DNA of 57,694 nucleotides from Mycobacterium sp. (GCA_025965895.1 JAOPWC010000020.1:1-57694), one strand, 5' to 3'. Numbered from the stretch's first letter, positions 11,179-19,048 are shown. Notes: a model not told the origin generated them from the letters alone. A program made the numbers and translations.

Positions 11179-11790
11179 TCAGAAGTTCGATTGCTTCCTG
11201 TTCGTTAAGGACATCGAGATCGACGACAGCCCGGTTGGCGATGCGAATGCCTCCCGGGTGGTAACTACGAGCCTGTGGACTGAGCCGGCGGGCCGTAAGA
11301 GCTCGAACTGACTGGAATCACTGACGTTATCCAGCCACAGCAGCACCGGTTTGCCGTCGGCTGCGAGCTGATCGATAATCTGGCTGTAGAGGGTGCCTTG
11401 GTCCCCAGGATTGGCCGGAATGTCATCGTTGCGTACCCCAAGCCGACGCAACAGCGACAAGTACACGTCTTCCCGCCTGGCCCTGTTTGAAGGGTCAACT
11501 TCATATCCGCGCATGTCGACGAAGAGCGCATGCGTGAACCAGCCGGCACCGTGGACACTCATGGCCGCCTGCTTGGTGAGGGCGGTTTTCCCGACGCCTG
11601 GTGGACCGGTGACGACCGCGATGCTCGTGCCCCGGTCTGCGGGAGCGAGCATCTCGGAGAGCCGGTCCAGTTCGGCTCGGCGGCCGACGAACGGCGGACC
11701 ATCAGATTGAATGGTGTCGATCGCCAACACGCTGACGGACACCTTCTGTTCGGAGGCGGCCTGCAGAATCACCTGAGCTTTTCGACATGA
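11179..11790 (-). pseudogene. NB-ARC NTPase domain, 5' part of a frameshifted STAND gene
   Basis: This frame encodes PFVGRRAELDRLSEML, a P-loop (GPPGVGKTAL) and a Walker B (VLLWLDNVSD), then LVVTTREAF before drifting into an unrelated tail and stopping at 11179-11181. The expected continuation (IANRAVVDLDVLNEQEAIEL) is found in the next frame at about 11250-11180, reachable by a -1 shift near 11248, and runs into the integrase chimera. So the NTPase and its TPR part were one gene, now broken by a 1-nt change (or a sequencing error). The N-terminus is unclear: the frame stays open to 12177 but is only noise beyond about 11800. STAND proteins of this type act as signalling or defence switches. 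Confidence 0.7.
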
Positions 11791-11810
11791 AGGTGTTCGA
11801 GCAGTGTCGT

Positions 11811-12099
11811 CGACCCCGCCGCAGTCGACGCCATGCTGCTGACCAATTATTTTCTGAAAACGTGTCCCGGCGTATGTGCGCCTGACAAGCGGTCCTCGCA
11901 ATGCTTTCGTTGGAGATTCGAACCACCCCCCTGGGGGAGTACCCCTTTGAGCTCCAACACTGCGCCCGTACGGCCAGCGCCGTCGCGAAAAGGGCCGGCT
12001 GTCACCTTGACTCTGTACGTGGGTACACAGTTCATGCTGGTCGCGGCGATGGCACTGGATCGGTATCCCGCGGTGCAATGCCCTGGGACGGGAGTTGTG
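11811..12099. other. Non-coding segment with a GC-tract palindrome and the reductase promoter
   Basis: There is no credible gene in these 289 bases. At 11925-11940 the sequence ACCCCCCTGGGGGAGT is a G/C-tract palindrome followed by ACCCC, similar in style to CsoR/CstR-type operators. It is nested in a larger inverted repeat (GTTGGAG...CTCCAAC). A MerR-type promoter follows at 12007-12038. The palindrome could be a leftover of a deleted metal- or sulfur-responsive gene. Confidence 0.35.
12007..12038 (+). promoter_or_regulatory. MerR-type promoter/operator of the reductase gene
   Basis: A -35 TTGACT (12007-12012) and a -10 CATGCT (12033-12038) are separated by a 20-bp spacer, the over-long spacing that MerR-family activators correct by DNA distortion. 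The spacer holds a dyad, TGTAC-GTGG-GTACA (12014-12027). A very similar promoter precedes merR in this island, so both are probably controlled by that MerR. Confidence 0.75.
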
Positions 12100-13478
12100 A
12101 TGGCCGACCGATACGACACCCTCGTCATTGGCGGCGGCATGGCCGGGCTGCCGCTCGCGTTGCGCGCCGCCCGCCACGGCCGGGTCGCGTTCGTTGAGAA
12201 AAAAAACTTGGCGGAACCTGCCTGAACCGCGGGTGCATCCCGACCAAGACGATGATCGCCTCCGCTGCGGTCGCTCACCAGGTTCACCAAGCCGCCGAAT
12301 TCGGCGTCCACAGCGCGGGGCCGATCACACTCAAACTAGCCGAGGTCGTCGCCCGCAAGGACCGGATCGTCGACACCATCCGCTCCAGCTCCTACCGGAC
12401 CGTCGAGAAGGCCGATGCCATCGACTTCTACCCTGCCGCCGGGGTGTTCACCGCACCGCACCGCCTGAAAATCGATAGCACCTACCTGGACGTGGACAAG
12501 ATTTTCCTTGCCACCGAGATGCGCACCACCATTCCTGCCGTCAACGGCCTCGACAGCGTCCCGTACTACACCTCCCGCACGCTGCTTGATGCCACCGAAC
12601 TGCCGGACCACCTGCTCGTCGTGGGCGGCGGCTACGTCGGCTGTGAGTTCGCGCAAATGTTCGCCCGCTTCGGCTCCACCGTCACCGTGATCCAACGCGC
12701 CGAACGGGTGCTGCCCGCCGAGGACCCTGACATCTCCGCGGCGGTCACCGCTGGCATGACCGCCGACGGGATCACCGTACTCACCGGCACCACCTGCACT
12801 GACGCCGCTGGAAGGACCGGGCACATTCAGCTGGGCTGCAGCGGCACCGAGCACACCGAGATCACCGGCAGCCACCTGCTCATCGCCGCCGGCCGCACCC
12901 CGAACACCGACGCACTCGGCCTGGAACACCTGGGCGTACAACCGGACACAGACGGGTTCCTGCCGGTCGATGAGAAGCTACGCACCCGCGCCGAGGACGT
13001 CTGGGCGCTCGGCGATGTGCGCGGCGGCCCGATGTTCACCCACACCGCCCGCGACGATGCCGACATCGTCTACCGCACCGTCTTTCGCGGCCAGGACCGC
13101 AGCACCACCGGCCGCGTCGTGCCGCATGCGGTGTTCACCGACCCCGAGGTCGGCTCGGTCGGCCTGACCGAACCCGCCGCGCGTGCCGCCGGATACGACG
13201 TGCTCATCGGACGCCAGGACTTCAAAGGCGTCGTAAAAGCCCGCGCCATCGGCAACACCCGCGGCCTGGTCAAGTTCGTCGCCGACGCGAAGATGGACCA
13301 TATCCTGGGCCGCCACATCGCCGGACCCGACGCCGGCGACCTCGTCCACGAGGCCGTCATCGCGATGACCTGCGGCGCGACTTATACCCAACTCGCCTCG
13401 GCCATCCATATCCACCCCACCCTCGCCGAGGGGGTCAACACCGCCGCCGGCGGTATCCACCGCGAGGTAGGCACCTAG
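12100..13478 (+). pseudogene. MerA-like FAD/NAD(P) disulfide reductase, interrupted by a -1 frameshift at an A8 run
   Basis: Frame 1 starts at ATG 12100 with the FAD motif VIGGGMAG and stops at 12225. The family's redox site, LGGTCLNRGCIPTK, appears only after a -1 shift within the A8 run at 12199-12206. The shift site is A-AAA-AAC (12201-12207), a canonical slippery heptamer. The rejoined protein would be 459 residues, with C41/C46 as the disulfide, a second dinucleotide motif (VVGGGYVGCEFA) and the C-terminal HIHPTLAEG. It lacks the C-terminal vicinal cysteines of true mercuric reductases. Options: decayed gene, programmed frameshift or sequencing error. It is listed as a pseudogene with that caveat. 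Confidence 0.7.
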
Positions 13479-13523
13479 CCCGTAACACTCAACGCTCTCA
13501 GGGCTGATGAGGTGCTGGTGGCC

Positions 13524-13555
13524 TTGACCCAGTAGTTGGGTACAGGGTTCATGCT
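13524..13555 (+). promoter_or_regulatory. MerR-type promoter of merR
   Basis: TTGACC (13524-13529) and CATGCT (13550-13555) flank a 20-bp spacer holding GTAG-TTGG-GTAC. The architecture is that of the promoter before the reductase. Transcription should begin about 7 bases after the -10, almost exactly at the GTG start (13562), so merR mRNA is probably leaderless. Confidence 0.7.
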
Positions 13556-13561
13556 GGTGCT

Positions 13562-13984
13562 GTGAGAACCAGCGAGGTCGCCACCCAGGCACAGGTCAAC
13601 ACCCAAACCCTTCGGTACTACGAACGCCGCGGCCTGCTGCCCGAACCGGAACGGACCCGCTCGGGGTATCGCGCCTACACCCCCGACGCGGTGCGGGTAG
13701 TGCGGTTCGTCAAGCGTGCCCAACAGCTCGGATTCACCCTCGACGACATCGAGGACCTGTTGCAACCGGCCGACGGAGGACCCGCCTCCTGCGACGAAGC
13801 CAGGACGATGGCCCGCATCCGCATCGCCGACCTACAGCAGCGCATCAACGAACTCGCCCGCATGCGTGATGCGCTCACTCAGCTCGTCGACACCTGTGAT
13901 CAGCCCCGTGCCGAACGTGACTGCCCAATCTTGCATGATATCGAAACCGCCGCCGCCACAACAACGCCCACCACGGAGATCTGA
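13562..13984 (+). CDS. merR: MerR-family Hg(II)-responsive regulator
   Basis: The 140-residue protein has an N-terminal winged HTH (RTSEVATQAQVNTQTLRYYE), a coiled-coil dimer helix and a metal loop. The cysteines C77, C112 and C121 reproduce the spacing of the MerR mercury triad (35 and 9 residues, as in C82/C117/C126 of Tn501 MerR). The sequence context (SCDEA, LARM, CPIL) also fits. It should act as a mercury-dependent activator of the two MerR-type promoters in this island. The GTG start sits directly at the predicted transcription start. The merR frame is intact although its targets are damaged. Confidence 0.88.
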   Translation: MRTSEVATQAQVNTQTLRYYERRGLLPEPERTRSGYRAYTPDAVRVVRFVKRAQQLGFTLDDIEDLLQPADGGPASCDEARTMARIRIADLQQRINELARMRDALTQLVDTCDQPRAERDCPILHDIETAAATTTPTTEI

Positions 13985-13989
13985 CTCTT

Positions 13990-14280
13990 ATGCGGATCGA
14001 GCTGCTCACCTCGCCGGGATGCCCAAACGCCGAGGCCACCAGAACGATGCTCACGGACTGCCTGTCCAGCCTGGGCATCGACGTGCCAGTCATCGACCGA
14101 GTCGGCCGGTACCCCTCACCGACCGTCCTCGTCAACGGCGTCGATGTGATGCGCCCCGCGCCCGAAGCGCCGAGCGGTGATGCGTGCCGACTTGACCTGC
14201 CCACGCCGCAACACATTCTGGACGCATTACGCACTCACGCGCCGCAGCAGCTCCAGTCCTCGTCAAATCCAACGGAGTAA
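13990..14280 (+). CDS. Small thioredoxin-fold-like protein of the mer module
   Basis: This 96-residue protein begins MRIELLTSPGCPNAEATRTM, with one conserved-looking cysteine after the first strand (SPGCP). PSPTVLVNGVDV resembles the cis-Pro strand of thioredoxin-like folds, and a second cysteine lies at about residue 66. Such proteins accompany mer genes in other actinobacteria and may relay thiols or bind mercury; this is inference. It starts 5 bases after merR and is presumably co-transcribed. Confidence 0.6.
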   Translation: MRIELLTSPGCPNAEATRTMLTDCLSSLGIDVPVIDRVGRYPSPTVLVNGVDVMRPAPEAPSGDACRLDLPTPQHILDALRTHAPQQLQSSSNPTE

Positions 14281-14283
14281 CCG

Positions 14284-14607
14284 ATGCCCGACTTAGTCCG
14301 CACCCCTCAATCCGTCGCGGTCTCCGCCGAGCAGCTCCCGCCAGCGATTCGCGAACTCCACCGGGCCGTGCTGCGCGGCTTCCGTGACACCCTGGCCGAT
14401 ACCGTCTGCGGATCCATCACCTTCCACACGACCAGCACCACGCGCAGTCCCACCTCGACAACCACCCCGAACTCCGCGGCCACATCGTCGGCCAGGCCGG
14501 CGCAATCGGCCTGGCTGACTACGCCTTCAGGCCCCTGCTCGCAGCTGATCACCAGCATCGGCGTTCAACGCAGTCTCAGAACCAGAGCTGTGAGACGAGC
14601 GGCATGA
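14284..14607 (+). pseudogene. Truncated alkylmercury lyase (MerB)-like N-terminus with a scrambled tail
   Basis: The first 40 or so residues (AEQLPPAIRELHRAVLRGF) resemble the N-terminal helical region of actinobacterial organomercurial lyases. After about residue 42 the frame turns into a Ser/Thr/Arg-rich sequence with no protein-like pattern, and the catalytic cysteine region is missing. In another frame, 14415-14666 encodes a plausible but unrecognised fragment (GQAGAIGLADYAFRPLLAA), pointing to a deletion that joined two genes. The start is 4 bases after the previous stop. The MerB assignment is moderate at best. Confidence 0.45.
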
Positions 14608-14713
14608 GTCTCTATGCGGCAGACGAATGCCCACGTGGTGCTGTCGCACAAAATGCCTCAAAATAGGCGTTGCACATCTTGTGATTCTGAGCCTTTTGAG
14701 ACATACTCATGTC
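14573..14713. promoter_or_regulatory. Candidate resolvase recombination (res) region
   Basis: Immediately upstream of the resolvase gene there is an inverted repeat GTCTCA...TGAGAC spanning 24 bp (14573-14596). Related segments follow: GCCTCAAAATAGG near 14655 and GAGCCTTTTGAGAC near 14690. A cluster of imperfect TCTCA/TGAGA-type half-sites beside a serine recombinase gene is what a res site looks like. The exact subsites are not proven. Confidence 0.4.
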
Positions 14714-15319
14714 ATGATCGCAGCTGCTGCCCCCACCACAGGTGTTCAACTCGGCTACGCGCGAGTGAGTACCGGACATCAGTCATTGGATCAGCAGCTT
14801 GACGCGCTGACGGCGGTTGGCGTGGACCCCGAGCGTGTCTACACCGACAAGCTTTCGGGTGCTTCGACACGGGAGCAGCGTCCCGGTCTTGCTGCGCTCC
14901 TCGACTACGCGCGGGAAGGCGATGCCATCGTCGTGGTGGGCATCGACAGGCTGGGTCGCAATGCGGCTGAGGTGATGACGACCATCCGAGAGCTTGGGGA
15001 GCGCGGGATCGTGCTGCGGTCGTTGCGTGAGGGCATCGACACTGCGACTGCCGCAGGGCGCATGGTCGCCGGCGTGCTCGCCAGCCTCGCCGAGCTTGAG
15101 TTGGAGCTAGGCCGGGAACGCCGCTCAGCGGCTCGGGAGGCGCGACGTGCACGCGGCCAATCCATTGGTCGCCCCAAGGCGTTAGATGCCACCAAAGCCG
15201 CTCTAGCGCAGCGTATGCACGCCTCTGGTGAGCCAGCCAGCACGATTGCGGTCACGCTCGGCGTAAGCCGTGCGACCGTCTATCGGGTGCTCGCAGAGCA
15301 GACTGATCAAGCTGGCTGA
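14714..15319 (+). CDS. Serine recombinase (Tn3-resolvase/invertase family)
   Basis: The 201-residue protein starts at MIAAAAPTTG. The catalytic serine is S19 in LGYARVST; IDRLGRNA and the Arg-rich E-helix follow. A C-terminal Hin-like HTH (ASTIAVTLGVSRATVYRVL) binds the crossover sites. The frame is open 87 bases upstream, but the ATG at 14714 gives the family's normal N-terminus. It probably resolves or inverts DNA within a mobile unit, and its putative sites lie directly upstream. It appears intact. Confidence 0.9.
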   Translation: MIAAAAPTTGVQLGYARVSTGHQSLDQQLDALTAVGVDPERVYTDKLSGASTREQRPGLAALLDYAREGDAIVVVGIDRLGRNAAEVMTTIRELGERGIVLRSLREGIDTATAAGRMVAGVLASLAELELELGRERRSAAREARRARGQSIGRPKALDATKAALAQRMHASGEPASTIAVTLGVSRATVYRVLAEQTDQAG

Positions 15320-15395
15320 ACATTCGACTCTCAAGGGTGGGGAGTTAGCCCAGCAAACATCGACATTTCACATATTCTCGTAAAAAGGTGAGACG

Positions 15396-16097
15396 TTAGT
15401 TTGGCGCGATTGGTGGGGTTTCGCCATCTGGCGCCGAGGTGCGTTGGGCGTCCTGGGCTGCGGTGGCGGTGTCGTCGCGTGCGTGGGCGGCGAGGAAGTC
15501 ATCGACGATGCGGGCGCAATCCTGGTGGTCGATGACACGCAAACCGATCATCCATGCGAATAGGAGCGGCCCGATGAGTTGGCACACGGCAAGCTCGAGC
15601 TCATACTCGTCGAGTTTTGTGTGGGCTTCGGGACTTTGCAGGATGGCCTCGAACGGTTGGAGGTAGTGGTCGACGACGCGGGCCTGCAGTGTGCTGTTGG
15701 ATCGTTGCCAGTCTTGGGCGTCGTCGGCAGTGGAGCGCAGGGCTATCCAGGCCAGGGTCGTCGGGTGCAGCGGCGCCTCTTCGTACAGCGTTGCTTGGCG
15801 GCACACCAGTTCGACAAGGCGGTCACGCAGCGACCCCGTTGACGGCGGCGGCGTGACCGGCGGCAGGAGCCGTTCGAGTGTGGCCGCAAGCAGATCAGAC
15901 GAGCTGCCGAAGTGGCGGTAAAGAGTGGTGCGGGCAACCTTTGAGGCTTTGGTGACGGCATCGATCGTGACGGCTTCGATACCCCCGCTGCGGAGCAGAT
16001 CGACCGCCGCGTCTAGGAGGCGGGTGCGCGAGCGCACCCAGCGCGGATCGACTTCGTCAGCGTTGTCGGCCGGCAATTTTGCGTCTACCTCGGTCAT
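15396..16097 (-). CDS. TetR/AcrR-family regulator
   Basis: The 233-residue protein is read from the ATG at 16097, which has GAGGTGG as SD; a GTG three codons upstream is an alternative. The N-terminal HTH contains VTIDAVTKASKVARTTLYRHFG, and the C-terminal ligand domain is all-helical. The tail is Asp/Thr/Ala-rich. It is transcribed away from a palindrome at 16362-16374 and a small ORF at 16421, its likely regulated target. The ligand is unknown. Confidence 0.85.
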   Translation of the reverse strand: MTEVDAKLPADNADEVDPRWVRSRTRLLDAAVDLLRSGGIEAVTIDAVTKASKVARTTLYRHFGSSSDLLAATLERLLPPVTPPPSTGSLRDRLVELVCRQATLYEEAPLHPTTLAWIALRSTADDAQDWQRSNSTLQARVVDHYLQPFEAILQSPEAHTKLDEYELELAVCQLIGPLLFAWMIGLRVIDHQDCARIVDDFLAAHARDDTATAAQDAQRTSAPDGETPPIAPN

Positions 16098-16347
16098 CCA
16101 GACCACCTCGCCACCGGATCGCCGGGTGCCACCCTACTCGCGACATCCGCTCAGGGTTAGCACCGAAAGTATCGTAGCGAAACTGATAGTCCTCCATACC
16201 TGGGTTACGGCGATCCGTCGGCGTCCATGCTGGCGCGGTCCCGGGGGCAAACGTGGACGGGGCAGTGCTCGGGCCGCTTGACTCACCGGCGGCCGGCCAC
16301 GACGGTCTCGCAGGATCGGAGTTGTCCTTGAATCCGCCGGCCGCCGT

Positions 16348-16377
16348 TTCGATACCAGGAATATCGTAGCGATACCT
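16348..16377. promoter_or_regulatory. Candidate TetR operator
   Basis: TATCG-TAG-CGATA (16362-16374) is a perfect palindrome, preceded by TTTCGATACC (16348-16357), and the CGATACC half recurs right after the palindrome. A related half-site (TATCGTAGCGAAA) lies nearer the tetR start at 16170-16182. The position between divergent tetR and the small ORF supports operator function; it was not tested. The rest of 16098-16420 holds nothing else recognised. Confidence 0.5.
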
Positions 16378-16420
16378 TACGTTCGTTACTGGTGAGCCAA
16401 TGGAGTATCGAAGGGACATC

Positions 16421-16615
16421 ATGCTCAACCAGATTTCGTTACCGCGCACACAGACTGCTGGTGGGTTGTTCGACGCCGCCGCCGTTGTCGCGACTTTGCG
16501 CCGCAGATTCCTGGCGTCTGGGATGCTTCGACTGCGCACTCGCAGATCCGTTTCGGCCGGTAGGGAGAGCTATTTCGAGGACGGCCTCATGAAGCGGGAA
16601 CTACATAGGCTGTGA
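16421..16615 (+). CDS. Small ORF downstream of the TetR operator, probably truncated
   Basis: The 64-residue ORF starts MLNQISLPRTQTAGGLFDAA, with SD GAAGGG 5 bases before the ATG. The N-terminal half is protein-like; the second half is Arg-rich and ends EDGLMKRELHRL. It may be the surviving start of a longer TetR-controlled gene (for example an oxidoreductase) cut by deletion. No family was recognised. Confidence 0.4.
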   Translation: MLNQISLPRTQTAGGLFDAAAVVATLRRRFLASGMLRLRTRRSVSAGRESYFEDGLMKRELHRL

Positions 16616-17014
16616 GTGCCCGGACGAGCCGGCGGACTGTTCACCGACCGTCGCCAAACAAGGCCGACTGAACTCCGACGCCCTCCACTCGTGCCTGTGG
16701 GCTGCGGTTAATAGCGAAATCGACTAGTGACGATCCAACTGTCCCTATTGTTCGTTGTGCACTGTTACATGCTGACAGCAAACGCCGTCAGCGCGCCCGA
16801 CAAACTACGGGTACCGGGACGACGCTGGAACGAAGGCCCATTGCTCTTGAACTCTCAAGAGCCCAGCCGTGTCAACTGCCATCTGAAAATTGACCCCTGA
16901 CTCGGTGGTGTGTCCAGGAAGGAGGGTTTCGCCTGTCCGGATACCACGTCGACGAGTTTGCCCTCGTCATCACGACGCAACCGTCATCGGGCGGGCCGGG
17001 TCACGGTCTCGGGG
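16616..17014. other. 399-bp non-coding interval in the island
   Basis: No gene, strong hairpin or promoter was recognised. The segment CTGAAAATTGACCCCTGA at about 16883-16900 resembles terminal sequences of some IS21-type insertion sequences, but no matching second end or transposase remains. GC content looks more mixed than in the surrounding genes. Confidence 0.3.
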
Positions 17015-17524
17015 TCAGCCATTGTTGCCTCCAGCGGACTCGTTTCGATCGTCCAGCAGCCGCTCGACCAGTGCTGTCAGGTCGGTTAGCTGGTTGCGCA
17101 GCTGCCCGATCTCCGACACGTCCTCGGGCTTGGGTTCTTCGGAGCTCTCCTCCGCGATGTCTTCCGGCTCGGGTTCTCGAGGCAGACGCTTGGTAGCTCC
17201 GCGCTCCGAGCGATGTCCCACGAGCGACTCGGCGCCAGCCTTGGCGATCTCGCCGGGCGCGCGCAGCAGTGACTCGAGCACGGCGCTCACCCCCGTGCCG
17301 CTGGCGCGCAACATGGACCCCAAAACGCGGGCGAACACGACCTCTGTGACATCATCGCCTGTCGCGTGGTCGACGACTCGGACCTCAACCCCGTCACGCA
17401 CAAGGTCTTCGACCGCCGCCATTGTGGTGAAGGCACGTTCTTTCGTGTCGTACAACTTGCGGTTCGCGTATCTGCGGATGACTCGAATTGCGTCGTCCGA
17501 TTGGTCATTAGCACGCTTGCCCAT
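17015..17524 (-). CDS. PhaR-like polyhydroxyalkanoate accumulation regulator
   Basis: The 169-residue protein carries the PHB/PHA-accumulation DNA-binding domain at residues 13-61 (IRRYANRKLYDT, LVRDGVEVRVVDHATGDDVT). A helical segment and an acidic Glu/Pro-rich stretch (PEPEDIAEESSEEPKPEDV) follow, ending in a short coiled coil (IGQLRNQLTDLTALVERLL). PhaR proteins repress phasin genes and are titrated away by PHA granules. The next gene upstream on the same strand encodes a phasin-like protein preceded by a 34-bp palindrome with TGC-rich arms. No PHA synthase is in the window. Confidence 0.75.
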   Translation of the reverse strand: MGKRANDQSDDAIRVIRRYANRKLYDTKERAFTTMAAVEDLVRDGVEVRVVDHATGDDVTEVVFARVLGSMLRASGTGVSAVLESLLRAPGEIAKAGAESLVGHRSERGATKRLPREPEPEDIAEESSEEPKPEDVSEIGQLRNQLTDLTALVERLLDDRNESAGGNNG

Positions 17525-17647
17525 CGCCTCGTCCTTCGAACTTGCTCACCATATATCGCCCGGTCAGTGCGGCCGGTCAGCGACGTCGACCCGGTCGCCA
17601 CATTAGGCTGACCGGGTCGCGCGGATCCCTGCCGGGACGCATGGGTT

Positions 17648-18091
17648 CTACTTCTTGGTCGACTTCGCAACCTTCTTCGGCTCCGTCGGCTCGGGTTTCT
17701 GCAGACGGTCAGTTTCCTTCCGGATGCGCTCGAGACCGTCGCGGATGGACCCCGAGGCACGCGACCGCACATCGCCGGCCACCTTGAGCGTGGTCTCGCG
17801 GGCGTCGGTTGCCAAGTCCTTGGCATCGTCGCGGACCTCGACGGCGTAGTCGCTACCCTCATCGCGGATCGCGTCAACGAAGTCGCTGGCTTCTTGGCGG
17901 GTGGACGCTGCGAGGTCGCGGAGCGTGTCCTTGGAGCTGGTCAGGTGCTCGGTGGCCGTCTTGCGGGTGTCGCAGACGAAGTCGCGGGCATCCGACTCGA
18001 GACCCGACACCGCATCGAGCACATCGTCGATGGCGCCTGCGGTCTCCTTGATCGAGGCCCGGACGAAATTGGTAAGCAAGCTGACTGGCAT
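17648..18091 (-). CDS. Phasin-like amphipathic helical protein
   Basis: The 147-residue protein begins MPVSLLTNFVRASIKETAGA. It is read from the ATG at 18091 (GGAG 6 bases upstream); an ATG at 18103 in frame is the alternative. Nearly the whole chain is predicted long amphipathic helix with repeating Ala/Asp/Arg patterns (DFVDAIRDEGSDYAVEVRDD). It ends in a Lys/Pro-rich tail (PKKVAKSTKK), like the DNA- or granule-binding tails of some phasins. It lies upstream of the PhaR-like gene on the same strand (123-bp gap). The phasin assignment rests on composition and context, not on a motif. Confidence 0.6.
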   Translation of the reverse strand: MPVSLLTNFVRASIKETAGAIDDVLDAVSGLESDARDFVCDTRKTATEHLTSSKDTLRDLAASTRQEASDFVDAIRDEGSDYAVEVRDDAKDLATDARETTLKVAGDVRSRASGSIRDGLERIRKETDRLQKPEPTEPKKVAKSTKK

Positions 18092-18137
18092 GTCGGTCTC
18101 CATTTGTTGTGTTCTTGTGTGCGTGGTTGGTGCCTGT

Positions 18138-18171
18138 TTCTGCAGTGCGTAAAGCTTTACGCACTGCAGAA
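18138..18171. promoter_or_regulatory. Perfect 34-bp palindrome upstream of the phasin-like gene
   Basis: Both arms match at all 17 positions around the axis 18154/18155. The core is GTAAAGCTTTAC and the outer arms contain CTGCAGTGCG. It lies 46 bases before the start codon. TGC-rich palindromes are the reported targets of PhaR in Paracoccus, which makes an operator for the neighbouring PhaR-like protein plausible. A cruciform or hairpin is an alternative. Confidence 0.65.
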
Positions 18172-18344
18172 CATTTGTCAACCCCGCGGTGCAGATCTCT
18201 TGGTTCCGGGGCGGCGGCCAGGGGTCGCTGCGGTGCCGCGAGATGCGAAACATGGTGCGTGCAAGTGCCGACACACGGTGTGCAGCACTCAGATACGCGG
18301 ATTTCCGGGCTGACGACGCGCACGCAGCGCCCCATGGATGCGTT

Positions 18345-18738
18345 GGTGGGACCGGCACGAACCCGCACCGGCTACGCACCGAGGCCTCCTTCGCCGCGCT
18401 GTGCGGGGCGGCGCCCGTCCCGGCATCCTTGGCAAAATCACCCGCCACCGACTGTCCCGCGGCGGTGACCGCGCGGCCAACAGTGAGGTTCTGCGGCTAC
18501 TCAAACGGGCGATCGCCCGCGAAGTCTTTAGAGTTGTCACCCGACCGCACCCAGTCGACGACTACAGCGACCTCAGGCCTGCCCGGCATGCCAAAAACCT
18601 CACCCTCGCCACCGTCGCCGACCATTTCGGCGTCCCGCTGATCACCGTCTCGCGGCTCGAACGCGGATACCAACGCAACACGCCCTCGCCAACAACTACC
18701 GCCAGTGGCTCACGCCGCTTGACGTCTTAACGCCATAG
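18345..18738 (+). pseudogene. IS110-family transposase remnant
   Basis: Fragments of an IS110/IS116-type transposase C-terminus are spread over all three frames. They are NPHRLRTEASFAALCGAAP, then GKITRHRLSRGGDRAANS joined to LLKRAIAREVF, then LATVADHFGVPLITVSRLER, then ALANNYRQWLTPLDV ending in TAG at 18736-18738. At least two frameshifts and one internal deletion (after GGDRAANS) are visible. The N-terminal catalytic DEDD domain is absent. It marks the right end of the island. Confidence 0.7.
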
Positions 18739-18987
18739 GAGCATCAACTCGCGTGAAACATCTCGCGTCAGGACGGGACATCGTGAGACGGTTTGCGCAG
18801 GTGAGCTGGGGTTGTCTGGACATAGCGAGACACCCTGTACGAGGCCGTCTGTGACTACGGATCGGAAGGTCGATTGGCAGCAAGGAGGCAGCCGACGAGT
18901 CAATACGACGTGGCACTCGACACCATTGACGATCACAGTGGTGCAGCTCAATGGCACTAACCAGGCAGTCCTGCTACATCGAATCAA

Positions 18988-19048
18988 CGTTCGGGACGAA
19001 GAGGTCGTGGGTTCGAATCCCGCCACCCCGACTCGCCACCCCGACTCG
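18988..19048 (+). repeat. attR: right attachment repeat with a 13-bp tandem duplication
   Basis: 18988-19036 is identical to 9427-9475 (the tRNA-Pro 3' half). The end of it, CCACCCCGACTCG, is repeated directly (19023-19035 and 19036-19048). The host sequence continues beyond. The 250 bases between the IS110 remnant and attR hold no recognised gene. Confidence 0.88.

Noticed and set aside
11913..11968. Possible tRNA fragment around TTCGAA with GTTGGAG/CTCCAAC arms
   Set aside because: The T-stem does not pair on either strand and the arms are too close together for a cloverleaf.
16875..16905. Possible IS21-type terminal sequence
   Set aside because: Only one end-like stretch is present, with no partner repeat, target duplication or transposase; too short to call.
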